Shown: positions 26,418 through 35,127, counted from the stretch's first letter. The stretch is 64,000 nucleotides of DNA from Micromonospora sp. NBC_01813 (GCF_035917335.1 NZ_CP109067.1:808501-872500), one strand, 5' to 3'. Notes: a model not told the origin generated them from the sequence alone. Translations and numbers: made by a program.

Positions 26418-27794
26418 TCAGCCCAGAGCGGTGAGGACCTTCGCGTACGCCGCCGGCACGTGGTGTGGTCCGCCGGGCAGCAGTACGCCGGACGAGTCGA
26501 CCGCCGACCAGGCCTGCTCCGGGACCGCCGCCATCAGCTCAGCGACCAGCGGTGTGTCGTGCCACTGCGGCGAGGAGGCGAGCATCCGCAGCGCCACGAG
26601 GGACTCCTCGACCTCGCCGACACACTCGAACGGCTTGTGCCCGTCGACGCCGATCAGTTCCCGGAAACCGGCCGACTGCGCCGGGTCGGCCAGCAGATCC
26701 ACGCCGAAGATGCCGACCAGCCGGTCCCGGTCCATGAACGGTGCGAACGCCAGGAACACGAACCGGCACTTCGGGCACGCCCCACACCAGCGCTCGCTGC
26801 GGTCGCGCAACTTGAACGCGGCGTTGCAGCTGGTCACCACCGGGTCGTAGCCGGTCGACGCCGCGTACAGCTTGGCGATGTGCAGCTCCGACAGGGCCCG
26901 CAGCAACGAGAAGTACGGCTCGGCCAGCCCGGCGTGACCGAGCAGCGCGTCGCGCAGCAGCCCCTCGGCCTCGACGCCCTTGGACCACTGGTGGTTGATC
27001 TCGTGACCGTTCCAGATCAGGTTCGGGTCGGAGGCGGACCGTTCGTTGGACATCACCACCGGGCCGAGGCCGTGCAGCACCGCCGTACCGACCGCGATCA
27101 GCGAGTTGATCGCGGTCACCGGGACGTGCCCGTTGTACGCCCCGGCCGCGTTGAGGTCGAACAGCCGCGGGTCCAACGCCCGGTGGGCGGCCAACGCCGT
27201 CAGCCCGGACGCCGCGTTGACCGCCACGATCACCGGGTTCGGGTTGACCGAGAACGGCACCGGGTCGAAGCCGGCCCGGCGCAGCGCCTCCAGGGTGACG
27301 ATCGAGTCCTTGCCGCCGCCGACCGCCGACAACGGCCGCCGGTCACCGGCGTCCACCGGCTCCGGCGGTGCCGGCACCCCGTCCGGCAGCACCGGGGCGA
27401 GATCGAGCACATGTGGCAGTTCGTTGCGGTACGCGTACTCGGCCAGGCCCTTGGTGTAGACGGCGGTGACCAGCGCGACCGCCTCCGCGCCCAGCGGCGC
27501 CGGCACCACCAGCGCAGGCGGGGCGGCCGCCTTGTAGTAGCTGACCCCGGCGACCAGGTGCAGCAGCTCCAGCACCCGACGGAACGTCGACCCGGGCCCG
27601 CTCGGCGGCGGGGTGCCACCCGCCGGCATCGGGAAGGTGATCCGCTCGACGAAGGTCAGCTCGCCGCCGTCACCGCCGGTGAGCGCATAGCCCAGCTCGG
27701 CCACCCCGGTCACCGGATCGAACTCCAGCGTAGGGAAGGTGAACGCGGTGTAGCGTCGCATCTCGTCGCGGGTCACCCGTACCTCCTGACTCAT
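26418..27794 (-). CDS. murL: UDP-MurNAc-L-Ala-L-Glu epimerase (MurL)
   Basis: A 458-residue protein that I recognise as MurL, which epimerises the terminal L-Glu of UDP-MurNAc-L-Ala-L-Glu to D-Glu in the MurD2/MurL variant of peptidoglycan synthesis. Supporting motifs are 'VGGGKDSIVTLEALR' (PP-loop-like GGGKDS at 159-164), 'VMSNERSASDPN', 'YFSLLRALSELHIAKL', the Cys group 'WCGACPKCRF' and 'HKPFECVGEVEES'. The known partner MurD2 is not in the window. GTG 27797 and ATG 27794 are alternative starts; I chose ATG. Confidence 0.8.
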   Translation of the reverse strand: MSQEVRVTRDEMRRYTAFTFPTLEFDPVTGVAELGYALTGGDGGELTFVERITFPMPAGGTPPPSGPGSTFRRVLELLHLVAGVSYYKAAAPPALVVPAPLGAEAVALVTAVYTKGLAEYAYRNELPHVLDLAPVLPDGVPAPPEPVDAGDRRPLSAVGGGKDSIVTLEALRRAGFDPVPFSVNPNPVIVAVNAASGLTALAAHRALDPRLFDLNAAGAYNGHVPVTAINSLIAVGTAVLHGLGPVVMSNERSASDPNLIWNGHEINHQWSKGVEAEGLLRDALLGHAGLAEPYFSLLRALSELHIAKLYAASTGYDPVVTSCNAAFKLRDRSERWCGACPKCRFVFLAFAPFMDRDRLVGIFGVDLLADPAQSAGFRELIGVDGHKPFECVGEVEESLVALRMLASSPQWHDTPLVAELMAAVPEQAWSAVDSSGVLLPGGPHHVPAAYAKVLTALG

Positions 27795-27890
27795 CACCGA
27801 CCAGCCATACTAGTCGTCGGTGACGCTGCACCCGGCAACACCGCAGTGCCGGCACCGGCGGCGCGCGGGACCGGTGCTATAGAGAACGGC

Positions 27891-28130
27891 ATGATTCGTG
27901 ATCGGATAATCGCCTGCCTGCTGCTCGCCGTCACCTTCGCCGGGCTGGTGATGCAGCGGATCGCCGCGTTCCGGGACATCCCGGAGGCAGTGGCGGCGCT
28001 GGTCACCATCGTCGCCGTGGTGAGCGGTCTGACCGGCGTCTGGCTGTGGGTACGCTCGTCGCGGCACCGCTCCAGCGGCACGGAGGTGGAAGTAGAGGCA
28101 GACGCGGGGGCGAGCGCCTCGAACGACTGA
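27891..28130 (+). CDS. Small membrane protein of unknown function
   Basis: A 79-residue protein with two hydrophobic helices (about 6-24 and 33-53) and a charged C-terminal tail rich in Glu/Ser/Ala. A TATAGA hexamer stands about 7 bp before the ATG, which could be a -10 box for a near-leaderless message. It is divergent from murL. No function is recognisable. Confidence 0.6.
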   Translation: MIRDRIIACLLLAVTFAGLVMQRIAAFRDIPEAVAALVTIVAVVSGLTGVWLWVRSSRHRSSGTEVEVEADAGASASND

Positions 28131-28262
28131 GGGCGAGCCTCGGGCCGCAAACCAGCCCAGGGACGCAGTGTCAGGTCGAGCCGAGCTGGCCGCTACAGGC
28201 TGGCAGTTGCCGACACCCGTCGGCGGTGGGAAGGTGCAAGCACCGACTTACCCCGGGGAAGG
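28131..28262 (+). promoter_or_regulatory. Structured 5' leader of the aminotransferase operon
   Basis: A 130-bp leader with several potential stems: CCAGCC (28152-28157) with GGCTGG (28198-28203), a perfect GCCGAC-ACCC-GTCGGC hairpin (28209-28224), GGTG-CAAG-CACC (28233-28244), and the self-complementary CCCCGGGG (28251-28258) just before the start region. GCAAACC (28147-28153), GGGACGCA (28160-28167) and GTTGCCGA (28206-28213) resemble conserved blocks of the c-di-GMP-I (GEMM) riboswitch, but the GNRA-capped stem of that class is missing. A cis-acting RNA is possible, not proven. Confidence 0.3.
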
Positions 28263-28274
28263 GTGGCGCCGCCG

Positions 28275-29588
28275 ATGACCGCCGACGACCTGCTGGCCCG
28301 GCACCGGGCCGTGATGCCCGACTGGATGCCGATCTACTACAGCGAACCCCTGGAGATCGTCTCCGGCTCCGGCCGGCGGGTCACCGGCGCCGACGGGCGC
28401 AGCTACCTCGACTTCTTCGGCGGCGTGCTGACCAACATGATCGGCTACGACATCCCGGAGATCCGCGAGGCGGTGCAACGCCAACTCGCCACCGGCGTCG
28501 TGCACACCTCCACCTTGTACCTGATCCGCCACCAGGTGGAGCTGGCCGAACGGATCGCCGCGCTGTCCGGCATCGCCGACGCCCGGGTCTTCTTCACCAA
28601 CTCCGGCACCGAAGCCAACGAGGCGGCGCTGCTGGCCGCCACCAACCACCGCCGATCGCACCAGATCCTCGCCGTCCGCAACAGCTACCACGGCCGGTCG
28701 TACGCCACGATGGGCATCACCGGGCACCGCAGCTGGTCGGCGAGCGCACTCAACCCGCTGCAGGTCGCCTGGCTGCACTCCGGTGACCGGCTGCGCGGCC
28801 TGCTGGCCCGGCTCGGCCCCGACGAGCAACTCGACGCCGCCGTCGAAGACCTGCGCGAAGTCCTCGCCACCCAGACCGCCGGCGACGTCGCCTGCCTGAT
28901 CGCCGAGCCGATCCAGGGCGTCGGCGGCTTCGTGCACGGCCCCGACGGGCTGCTCGGCGAATGGAAGAAGGTCCTCGACGAGTCCGGCATCCTGCTGATC
29001 TCCGACGAGGTGCAGACCGGCTGGGGCCGCACCGGCGAACACTTCTGGGGCTACCAGGCCCACGGCGTCGTCCCGGACCTGCTGACCTTCGCCAAGGGCA
29101 TCGGCAACGGCTTCGCCCTGGCCGGCGTCGTCGGCCGCGCCGACGTGCTCAACTGCGTACCGGCGATCTCGTTCTCCACCTTCGGCGGCAACCCGGTCAG
29201 CACCGCGGCCGGCGTCGCCGTCCTCGACTACCTGCGCGACCACGACCTGCAGGCCAACGCCGCCCGCACCGGCGAGCTGCTGCGCACCGGCCTGACCGAG
29301 GCCGCGTCGCGGCATCCGATCGTCGCCGAGGTGCGAGGCAAGGGCCTGATGCTGGCCGTGGAGATCGTCCGGCCCGGCACCCGCGAGCCGGACCCGGCCG
29401 CGACCACCGCCGTGTTCGAGGCCTGCCGCGCCGGCGGGCTACTGGTCGGCAAGGGCGGCCTGTACGGCAACGTGCTGCGGATGGGGCCACCGTTGACCCT
29501 CACCGAGGACGAGGCCCGCGAAGGCCTGGCGATCCTGGTCGACGCGATCGCGTCGGTCTCGGCGACTGTCGTCGGAGGTGCGGCGTGA
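28275..29588 (+). CDS. Class III aminotransferase (omega-amino acid aminotransferase type)
   Basis: A 437-residue PLP-dependent class III aminotransferase. It shows 'FFTNSGTEANEAALLAATN' (cofactor phosphate site), 'SYHGRSYATMGITGH', 'LISDEVQTGWGRTG' with the PLP-binding Asp, and the Schiff-base Lys in 'LLTFAKGIGNGFALA'. The four-base overlap with a methylmalonate-semialdehyde-type dehydrogenase suggests it transaminates an omega-amino acid such as beta-alanine or beta-aminoisobutyrate, giving the semialdehyde used by that enzyme. ATG 28275 is preferred; GTG 28263 is an alternative too close to the GGGGAAGG site. Confidence 0.85.
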   Translation: MTADDLLARHRAVMPDWMPIYYSEPLEIVSGSGRRVTGADGRSYLDFFGGVLTNMIGYDIPEIREAVQRQLATGVVHTSTLYLIRHQVELAERIAALSGIADARVFFTNSGTEANEAALLAATNHRRSHQILAVRNSYHGRSYATMGITGHRSWSASALNPLQVAWLHSGDRLRGLLARLGPDEQLDAAVEDLREVLATQTAGDVACLIAEPIQGVGGFVHGPDGLLGEWKKVLDESGILLISDEVQTGWGRTGEHFWGYQAHGVVPDLLTFAKGIGNGFALAGVVGRADVLNCVPAISFSTFGGNPVSTAAGVAVLDYLRDHDLQANAARTGELLRTGLTEAASRHPIVAEVRGKGLMLAVEIVRPGTREPDPAATTAVFEACRAGGLLVGKGGLYGNVLRMGPPLTLTEDEAREGLAILVDAIASVSATVVGGAA

Positions 29589-31087
29589 CCCGGATTCCGC
29601 ACTTCGTCGACGGTGCCCGTACCACATTGGAAGCCGGCGGCGACGGTCGCCACGGTGACGTGTTCGACCCGGCGACCGGGCAGGTCGCCGCCACCGTCGG
29701 GTTCGCCAGCGCCGCGCAGGTCGACGCCGTCGTGCAGGTCGCGGCGCGGGCCGCCCGCGACTGGCGCGACGTGTCACTGTCGCGGCGGGCCAACGTGCTG
29801 TTCGCCTTCCGGGAGATCATCAACGCCCGGCGCGACGAACTCGCCGGCACGATCACCGCCGAACACGGCAAGGTCCTCGCCGACGCCGCCGGCGAGGTGC
29901 AACGCGGCCTGGAGGTCGTCGAGTACGCCTGCGGCATCCCGGCGCTGCTCACCGGCAACTTCAGCGAGAACGTCTCCACCGAGGTCGACTCGTACAGCCT
30001 GCGCCAGCCGCTCGGCGTCGTCGCGGTCATCTCGCCGTTCAACTTCCCGGCGATGGTGCCGCTGTGGTTCGTGCCGATCGCCGTCGCCTGCGGCAATGCC
30101 GTCGTGATCAAACCGTCTGAGAAGGACCCGTCGGCGGCGGTGCTGCTCGCGCAGTGGTTCACCGAAGCCGGCCTGCCACCGGGAGTCTGCAACGTGGTGC
30201 ACGGCGACCGCGAAGCCGTCGACGCACTGCTGGACCACCCGGCCGTACGGGCGGTGTCGTTCGTCGGCTCGACCCCGGTGGCCCGGCACGTCTACACGCG
30301 GGGCACCGCCGCCGGCAAACGGGTCCAGGCCCTCGGCGGGGCGAAGAACCACATGGTGGTGCTGCCCGACGCCGACCTCGACCTGGCCGCCGACGCGGCG
30401 GTCAACGCCGGATTCGGCTCGGCGGGGGAGCGGTGCATGGCGATCTCCGCCCTGGTAGCGGTCGAGCCGGTCGGCGACGACCTGGTCGCCCGGATCGTCG
30501 AACGGCTCGGCAAGATCCGTACCGGGGACGGCCGCCGGCCCGGCTGCGACATGGGCCCGCTGATCACCGCCGCGCACCGCGACCGGGTCGCCGGGTACGT
30601 CGCGGCCGGTGCCACCGATGGGGCCAAGGTCGTCGTCGACGGCCGGAGCGTGTCGGTCGACGGCGACGCCGCTGGCTTCTGGCTCGGCCCCACCCTGCTG
30701 GACCAGGTGACCCCGCAGATGTCGGTCTACACCGACGAGATCTTCGGCCCGGTGCTGTCGGTGCTGCGGGTCGACTCGTACGACGCCGCGTTGGAGCTGG
30801 TCAACGCCAACCCCTACGGCAACGGTACGGCGATCTTCACCAACGACGGCGGTGCCGCCCGGCGCTTCCAGCACGAGGTGGAGGTCGGCATGGTCGGCAT
30901 CAACGTACCGATCCCGGTGCCGATGGCGTACTTCTCGTTCGGCGGCTGGAAGGCGTCGCTGTTCGGTGACACCCACGCCCACGGCCGCGACGGGGTGCAC
31001 TTCTTCACCCGGGGCAAGGTGGTGACCAGCCGCTGGCTCGACCCCCGCCACGGCGGCGTCAACCTCGGCTTCCCCACCCAGACCTGA
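29585..31087 (+). CDS. mmsA: CoA-acylating (methyl)malonate-semialdehyde dehydrogenase
   Basis: A 500-residue aldehyde dehydrogenase of the MmsA/IolA group, which converts malonate or methylmalonate semialdehyde plus CoA to acetyl- or propionyl-CoA. Motifs are 'ISPFNFPAMVPLWFVPIA', 'FVGSTPVARHVY' and the catalytic Cys284 in 'FGSAGERCMAIS'. The general-base Glu of other ALDHs is absent, as in MmsA. GTGA overlap with the aminotransferase supports a two-step route from beta-alanine or beta-aminoisobutyrate to acyl-CoA. Valine or inositol breakdown genes are not nearby. Confidence 0.88.
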   Translation: MTRIPHFVDGARTTLEAGGDGRHGDVFDPATGQVAATVGFASAAQVDAVVQVAARAARDWRDVSLSRRANVLFAFREIINARRDELAGTITAEHGKVLADAAGEVQRGLEVVEYACGIPALLTGNFSENVSTEVDSYSLRQPLGVVAVISPFNFPAMVPLWFVPIAVACGNAVVIKPSEKDPSAAVLLAQWFTEAGLPPGVCNVVHGDREAVDALLDHPAVRAVSFVGSTPVARHVYTRGTAAGKRVQALGGAKNHMVVLPDADLDLAADAAVNAGFGSAGERCMAISALVAVEPVGDDLVARIVERLGKIRTGDGRRPGCDMGPLITAAHRDRVAGYVAAGATDGAKVVVDGRSVSVDGDAAGFWLGPTLLDQVTPQMSVYTDEIFGPVLSVLRVDSYDAALELVNANPYGNGTAIFTNDGGAARRFQHEVEVGMVGINVPIPVPMAYFSFGGWKASLFGDTHAHGRDGVHFFTRGKVVTSRWLDPRHGGVNLGFPTQT

Positions 31088-31099
31088 CCGGCAGGACTG

Positions 31100-31630
31100 A
31101 TGCAGGTCACGGCCGAGCAGTACGCGGCGTGGACAGAAGAGCAGTGCGCGGGCATCGAAATCGTGGATGGGATGGTCCACGTGGGTCCGAGCGCCTCCAA
31201 GCGGCACAACCGCCTTGCCAGGATTTTGGCGAACGCCTTGGATGTCGCTGCGGGGCCGGATTGGAACGCGGACACAGGCTTCGATCTCCGGCTCCAGGAC
31301 GTGCCGCTGAACAACCGTCGTCCAGACGCGGCGGTCTACCGGGCGGACACCATCGACGTGACGCCGACGCGACCCGAGCATGTGCTTCTTGTGGTCGAGG
31401 TGGTCTCTCCTGGATCGGAGACGACCGACCGGATCGTCAAGGCAAGCCAGTACGCGCGGGCTGGTATTCAGTTCTATTGGCGGGTTGAGCAGGTAGTCAC
31501 TGGTGCGCCCATCGTTTACACGTACGTGCTCGACTCTGCAACGGGTCGCTACCGCGACGATGAGATCTTCACCGGCGTCATGAAGATGACCGCTCCCTTC
31601 TCCATCGAGGTAGATCTCGGCCAGCTCTAA
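31100..31630 (+). CDS. Uma2 family (DUF820) PD-(D/E)XK-fold protein
   Basis: A 176-residue protein of the Uma2/DUF820 family, with 'IEIVDGMVHVGPSASKRHNRLA' near the N-terminus and the PD-x-ExK-like elements 'RRPDAAVYR' and 'LLVVEVVSPGSE'. The fold is that of restriction endonuclease-like proteins; the biological role is unknown. Codon use is less extreme in GC than the dehydrogenase 12 bp upstream, and the gene marks the left border of the accessory region. It may be read through from the mmsA operon. Confidence 0.85.
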   Translation: MQVTAEQYAAWTEEQCAGIEIVDGMVHVGPSASKRHNRLARILANALDVAAGPDWNADTGFDLRLQDVPLNNRRPDAAVYRADTIDVTPTRPEHVLLVVEVVSPGSETTDRIVKASQYARAGIQFYWRVEQVVTGAPIVYTYVLDSATGRYRDDEIFTGVMKMTAPFSIEVDLGQL

Positions 31631-31759
31631 AGAAGCCGTACACGAATGGATGCGCTCCTCCGCTCCTTTTCCCTGGAGGGTTCGGTCTTCAGGACTGATT
31701 TTCTTGACTATGGTCGATAGCATGTGGCCATCATGAGCCTGATGTGAAGGGCGATACGG

Positions 31760-32536
31760 ATGACCGACGGCGACGCGCGCACCGTCACCACCCAGGAGTT
31801 CCTCAACGAGCTGGTCACTGTCACCCGGCAACGTGAGGCGTCGACCTATCTTTATCTCAACTTGGAAGCTGGCGGCCGGATCTGGGTGCAGTGGGAGCAG
31901 CCGGGCGTCGATCATCCCCGCCGGTACCGGGTCGTCGACCCCACCGGGCCGGCCTGCCCGCACTGCACGATCCTCGAAGGCGTCGCACGGCTGGCACCGG
32001 TGCTGCCGCTCGACATGCTCCGCCTCGGGCGGTTGCGACCCCAGTACGAGACGGCCCTGGGTACCGGAGGGCTGCCGTCGATGGCATTCGGCAGACGCGC
32101 GTGGGACCCGTCGACCAGTTGGGCCGGCGACTGCCACGCCGCCGTCGGTGACCCGCACACCGCTGCCGACTGCGCGGTCCATCGCAGACCTTCCGACCCA
32201 GCTGACGTCGGCGATCCGCTCACGATGGTCGACCCGCTGCCGCTGGCCGTACGGCAGCAGTATCCCGACCCGCACACGGCCGTCCGCGACGTCGCGGCCC
32301 GGCTCAGCGTGGCCCGGGACTGGCGCGATGCCGCCGAGGAAGTCGCCGGCGGGCGGGCCGAAACCGAGGCGACCCGTGCGTTTCTGACGACGCGGTGCCT
32401 GCTCGGCCTGCCGATGTCGGCCCTTCCCGGTGCTGTCATCACGTTACGACCCGGATCATCGGCCAACAACCGATCCTTGCGGGACCTACTGGATGTCCTG
32501 GCCGTGAGACTCGTCAACACCTCCATCGACGGGTAG
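31760..32536 (+). CDS. Hypothetical protein
   Basis: A 258-residue soluble protein without recognised domains. The N-terminal half is rich in aromatic residues ('YLYLNLEAGGRIWVQWEQPG') and has 'CPHCTILEG', a C-x2-C pair. A further 'GDCHAAVGDPHTAADCAVH' stretch has two Cys and three His, so metal binding is conceivable. Start ATG 31760 follows a GAAGGG site. It lies in the accessory stretch between Uma2 and unknown genes. Confidence 0.6.
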   Translation: MTDGDARTVTTQEFLNELVTVTRQREASTYLYLNLEAGGRIWVQWEQPGVDHPRRYRVVDPTGPACPHCTILEGVARLAPVLPLDMLRLGRLRPQYETALGTGGLPSMAFGRRAWDPSTSWAGDCHAAVGDPHTAADCAVHRRPSDPADVGDPLTMVDPLPLAVRQQYPDPHTAVRDVAARLSVARDWRDAAEEVAGGRAETEATRAFLTTRCLLGLPMSALPGAVITLRPGSSANNRSLRDLLDVLAVRLVNTSIDG

Positions 32537-32611
32537 CCGTACCAGCAATGGGCCTGCCTAGTCCCCGAGCCGACGACGGGCAGGCTTCCGACGTACAGCG
32601 GTGCAATCGAT

Positions 32612-33076
32612 TTGACGAGCCGTGAACCGATCCGCACGCTGCGGCTTCCCACCAGCGGCAGACCACTGAGCCGACACGGACGTGGCGTCCTGCTGCTGTT
32701 CGAGGCCCGCCACGCGATGAACGTCCACGCCGTCCCCGGCCCGACCAAGCCGCCAGGCTACTGGCAGTCCGAGGCCGCTCTGCACATCTTCGAGTTCGGC
32801 CTGCTCCGTGCACTCTCCGGCGGGTACGAGGCGGCGGTGGACGCCTTCCTCGCCACGCTCCGCCGCACCGGTGACCTGCTCGACCGCCCGGACCGGGTGC
32901 TCAACCGACGGCAACGCAAAGCACTGGCCGAGCCGTTCGGCCGCATCGACGACTTCGAGCTGCACCTGTGGGCTTCGGTCGCCTACCGCAACGCGACCTA
33001 CCGCGCCCTGGGCAGCCAGGAGGCGTTCGCGGAGCACCTACGGAGCCAGGACCAACTCCGGACCCGTGGACAGTAG
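32612..33076 (+). CDS. Hypothetical protein
   Basis: A 154-residue frame starting at TTG 32612; an in-frame ATG at 32717 (MNVHAVPGPTKPPGYWQSEA) may be the true start and would give about 119 residues. The C-terminal half looks helical with many Arg, Leu and Ala ('AVDAFLATLRRTGDLLDRPDRVLNRRQRK'). No family is recognised. It ends 17 bp before the putative start of the next gene, so the two may be co-transcribed. Confidence 0.45.
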   Translation: MTSREPIRTLRLPTSGRPLSRHGRGVLLLFEARHAMNVHAVPGPTKPPGYWQSEAALHIFEFGLLRALSGGYEAAVDAFLATLRRTGDLLDRPDRVLNRRQRKALAEPFGRIDDFELHLWASVAYRNATYRALGSQEAFAEHLRSQDQLRTRGQ

Positions 33077-33093
33077 ACCGGAGGGGGCTTTCG

Positions 33094-34254
33094 CTGAGCA
33101 ACAGACAGGATCTGGACAAAGCCGAACGTGACGCTCGATCGCGCGAGATCTTGATCTGGCAGCGGTACGGACCGGTGCTGTATCGGCTCCGCCTGCTGTT
33201 CTTCGCGGTCGTCACCCTGGCTGTGACGTACGTGTTTTCGCTCATTTACCTGACGGCTATTTCCTTCTACCCGGGCACCGGTTCAATTCGTCCGTACGGC
33301 CCGACCGAGCGGCCGGTCCAAGCGATGGTCGAGGAGTGTCGTCGGGTAGGTCCGGTCAGCGACCACGGCCTGGGCCACTGGTGGGTCTGCCAGATAATCG
33401 TCGAGCGAGAGAGCGAGCAAATTCTAGAAGCTGTCGTAGGTCATTCCATTGTCGGTCCAGGGCAGATAGGGGAAGTCGTCACCCTTAACGAGGCGTGCCG
33501 TGGCCCAGAGCGAACAAAATGCGGTTACGGTGAACCGGTTTCTCGTCTATTTGAACTTCTCTATGGAGTTTTTCGTATGCTTGGTAGGGCATTTGGGTTT
33601 GTCCTACTGGTTATGGCTGCACTCTACCTGTTCCGGGCGCACGTGGGCGCCCCGACGTATTTTCTGTTACTTGATAAGTGGCGAGAAATGAAGAATCGGC
33701 CTGGCGTAATGCGGTTTGGGGCAACGGTGACAGCCCGGCAGGGTGAGAACATGACGTTGAGCGGTCGCGGCGAGATCGATTCGCTGCTACGGCAGCTGGA
33801 TGATCCGGTGCACCTGGAGCGGCCGGCCGGGTTTGACTACCCGGCTGAGCGGGCTCGGTTCGCGGCGCTCGTCGCCGCTGTGGAGGCTCGCTTCGGTTGT
33901 GTCTGCACGGTCGACGCTGGTCTGAATGTCCAGGACGCCAGCTATCTTGGGCAGTTGGAGATCCCAGCGTCCGCTACGGCCACGGAAACCGAGATCTTCG
34001 TTCGGGTGAGCAACTTCGGCGGGCTGGCTCTGCTCGGTGCCGAACGTCCCGGGGTATACGACGATGAGGAGACGCGGATTCTCATCGCGTATGCAGACTG
34101 GTGGAATGTTCTGGAGGTCCTGACCAACCATGGCTATGTAGTCCTGTTGGAGGACGCCTTGTCGCGTCCCTACGACGGCACGAACGATGCGGTGCGCCAC
34201 GCATACCCGACACACCCGGCCACGTGGTTCGACCGCTACTTCGACTACCTCTGA
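33094..34254 (+). CDS. Two-helix membrane protein fused to an unknown soluble domain; possible CTG start
   Basis: A roughly 386-residue product. The N-terminal part has two transmembrane helices (about 34-58 and 160-182) around a polar, Cys-containing loop. After residue about 220 comes a soluble domain ('LSGRGEIDSLLRQLDDPVHLERP' through the C-terminal 'HPATWFDRYFDYL'). I recall similar domains as separate small proteins in Micromonospora. A strong GGAGG site at 33080-33084 has only CTG 33094 at the right spacing; the next upstream in-frame start is GTG 32968, inside the previous gene. An internal ATG at 33751 could express the soluble domain alone. The region 33240-33750 has clearly lower GC. 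Confidence 0.5.
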   Translation: MSNRQDLDKAERDARSREILIWQRYGPVLYRLRLLFFAVVTLAVTYVFSLIYLTAISFYPGTGSIRPYGPTERPVQAMVEECRRVGPVSDHGLGHWWVCQIIVERESEQILEAVVGHSIVGPGQIGEVVTLNEACRGPERTKCGYGEPVSRLFELLYGVFRMLGRAFGFVLLVMAALYLFRAHVGAPTYFLLLDKWREMKNRPGVMRFGATVTARQGENMTLSGRGEIDSLLRQLDDPVHLERPAGFDYPAERARFAALVAAVEARFGCVCTVDAGLNVQDASYLGQLEIPASATATETEIFVRVSNFGGLALLGAERPGVYDDEETRILIAYADWWNVLEVLTNHGYVVLLEDALSRPYDGTNDAVRHAYPTHPATWFDRYFDYL

Positions 34255-34397
34255 GCGCGATTGGGAGAAGCGTCGCGAGGGTGCCGTTGACTAAGCAGGC
34301 CAGCCAGGCGTCTGCTTACGCCAGGGAGCTGAAGGTAGCAAACGCCAAGTGGGAATCGACGTAGGTGACGTAAGGAATTGTCGGAGGCGGGGTGGGC

Positions 34398-34730
34398 ATG
34401 ATCATCGTCACGGTGCTAATTGTCACTGCAGGGCTCGCCGGAATTTTCTGGATGGCCAACTGGCCTTTCGGTACGCCGTGGGCAAAAGATCTCACTGACA
34501 AGGAGCGCCGTATTGAGGCCGAGCACAATCGGCGTCACCATCGCGGCGTGGCACTCATTTATTTTCCGGGTCTCGCCGTCATTTTCGGAGTTGCGTCGAT
34601 CGCGATTTTCGTGGACCAGAAAAGTCAGGCTGCGGCAGTCGCCATGGGTCTGTGCTCGGTTGCGAGCGTAGGTGTGTTCGTTGCAGTGATCAAGGGAGGG
34701 CGGAGACGGCGGTCTTCGAAACGGCGATGA
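34398..34730 (+). CDS. Small two-helix membrane protein (copy 1 of tandem duplicate)
   Basis: A 110-residue protein: N-terminal helix, then the conserved cytoplasmic-looking 'WMANWPFGTPWAKDLTDKER' and 'AEHNRRHHR' segment, two more hydrophobic stretches (about 50-95) and a basic tail 'GGRRRRSSKRR'. It is paralogous to the product of 35414-35749. GGAGG (34383-34387) stands 10 bp before ATG 34398; the GTG at 34392 is too close to it. GC is low for this genome. Function unknown. Confidence 0.6.
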   Translation: MIIVTVLIVTAGLAGIFWMANWPFGTPWAKDLTDKERRIEAEHNRRHHRGVALIYFPGLAVIFGVASIAIFVDQKSQAAAVAMGLCSVASVGVFVAVIKGGRRRRSSKRR

Positions 34731-34883
34731 ACTCCCGCTCTGTGGGAGGGGCATTCTGGCTGGGCGGGCGGATGTTGGGTGGTGGCATATAGGGAGATGC
34801 CGTGCCGGTTCCACAGGTACTACCCGACCAGCGTCCACGCTTCCTGGTCGAGAGCTGCCGTTGATTGACGTGCAGGCAGGGGG

Positions 34884-34918
34884 GTGGGGGCCACCTCGGG
34901 TACCGAGGTGGCCCCCAC
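34884..34918 (-). terminator. Terminator hairpin after the left DUF397 gene
   Basis: Perfect 16-bp inverted repeat, GTGGGGGCCACCTCGG - GTA - CCGAGGTGGCCCCCAC, 14 bp beyond the stop codon of the minus-strand DUF397 gene. The stem is long and GC-rich without a T-tract, as expected for actinomycete terminators. Confidence 0.75.
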
Positions 34919-34932
34919 CACCGTGAGTTGGG

Positions 34933-35127
34933 TCAGTGGGGGAGGGTGTGGGTCTGTAGGGCGGTGGTGAAGGTGCTCCACTGGGCGGTGCTGAAGGTCA
35001 GGGTGGGGCCGGTGCGGTCCTTGCTGTCGCGTACTTCGGCGCGGCCGGCGTGCCGGCGGGCTTCGACGCAGGCTCCACCGTTGCCGCCGCTGCGGCTGGA
35101 GGTGAACCAGGGGGTGTCGGGCTTCAT
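34933..35127 (-). CDS. DUF397 domain protein (left copy)
   Basis: A 64-residue DUF397 protein with the family pattern 'WFTSSRSGGNGGACVEARR' and 'VRDSKDRTGPTLTFSTAQW'. DUF397 proteins are small partners of XRE regulators with a DUF5753 domain; some pairs act like toxin-antitoxin or developmental switches in Streptomyces. This copy is intact, but the regulator it overlaps (35124-35396) is a broken remnant. It differs from the copy at 36004-36198 at only a few residues. Confidence 0.85.
   Translation of the reverse strand: MKPDTPWFTSSRSGGNGGACVEARRHAGRAEVRDSKDRTGPTLTFSTAQWSTFTTALQTHTLPH

Noticed and set aside
28131-28262. Cobalamin, glycine or ydaO riboswitch
   Set aside because: The conserved core blocks of these classes are not present; only a partial GEMM-like resemblance remains.
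29774-32275. Very long minus-strand frame (833 codons) spanning mmsA, Uma2 and part of a hypothetical gene
   Set aside because: It crosses three plus-strand genes with good motifs and has no domain of its own.
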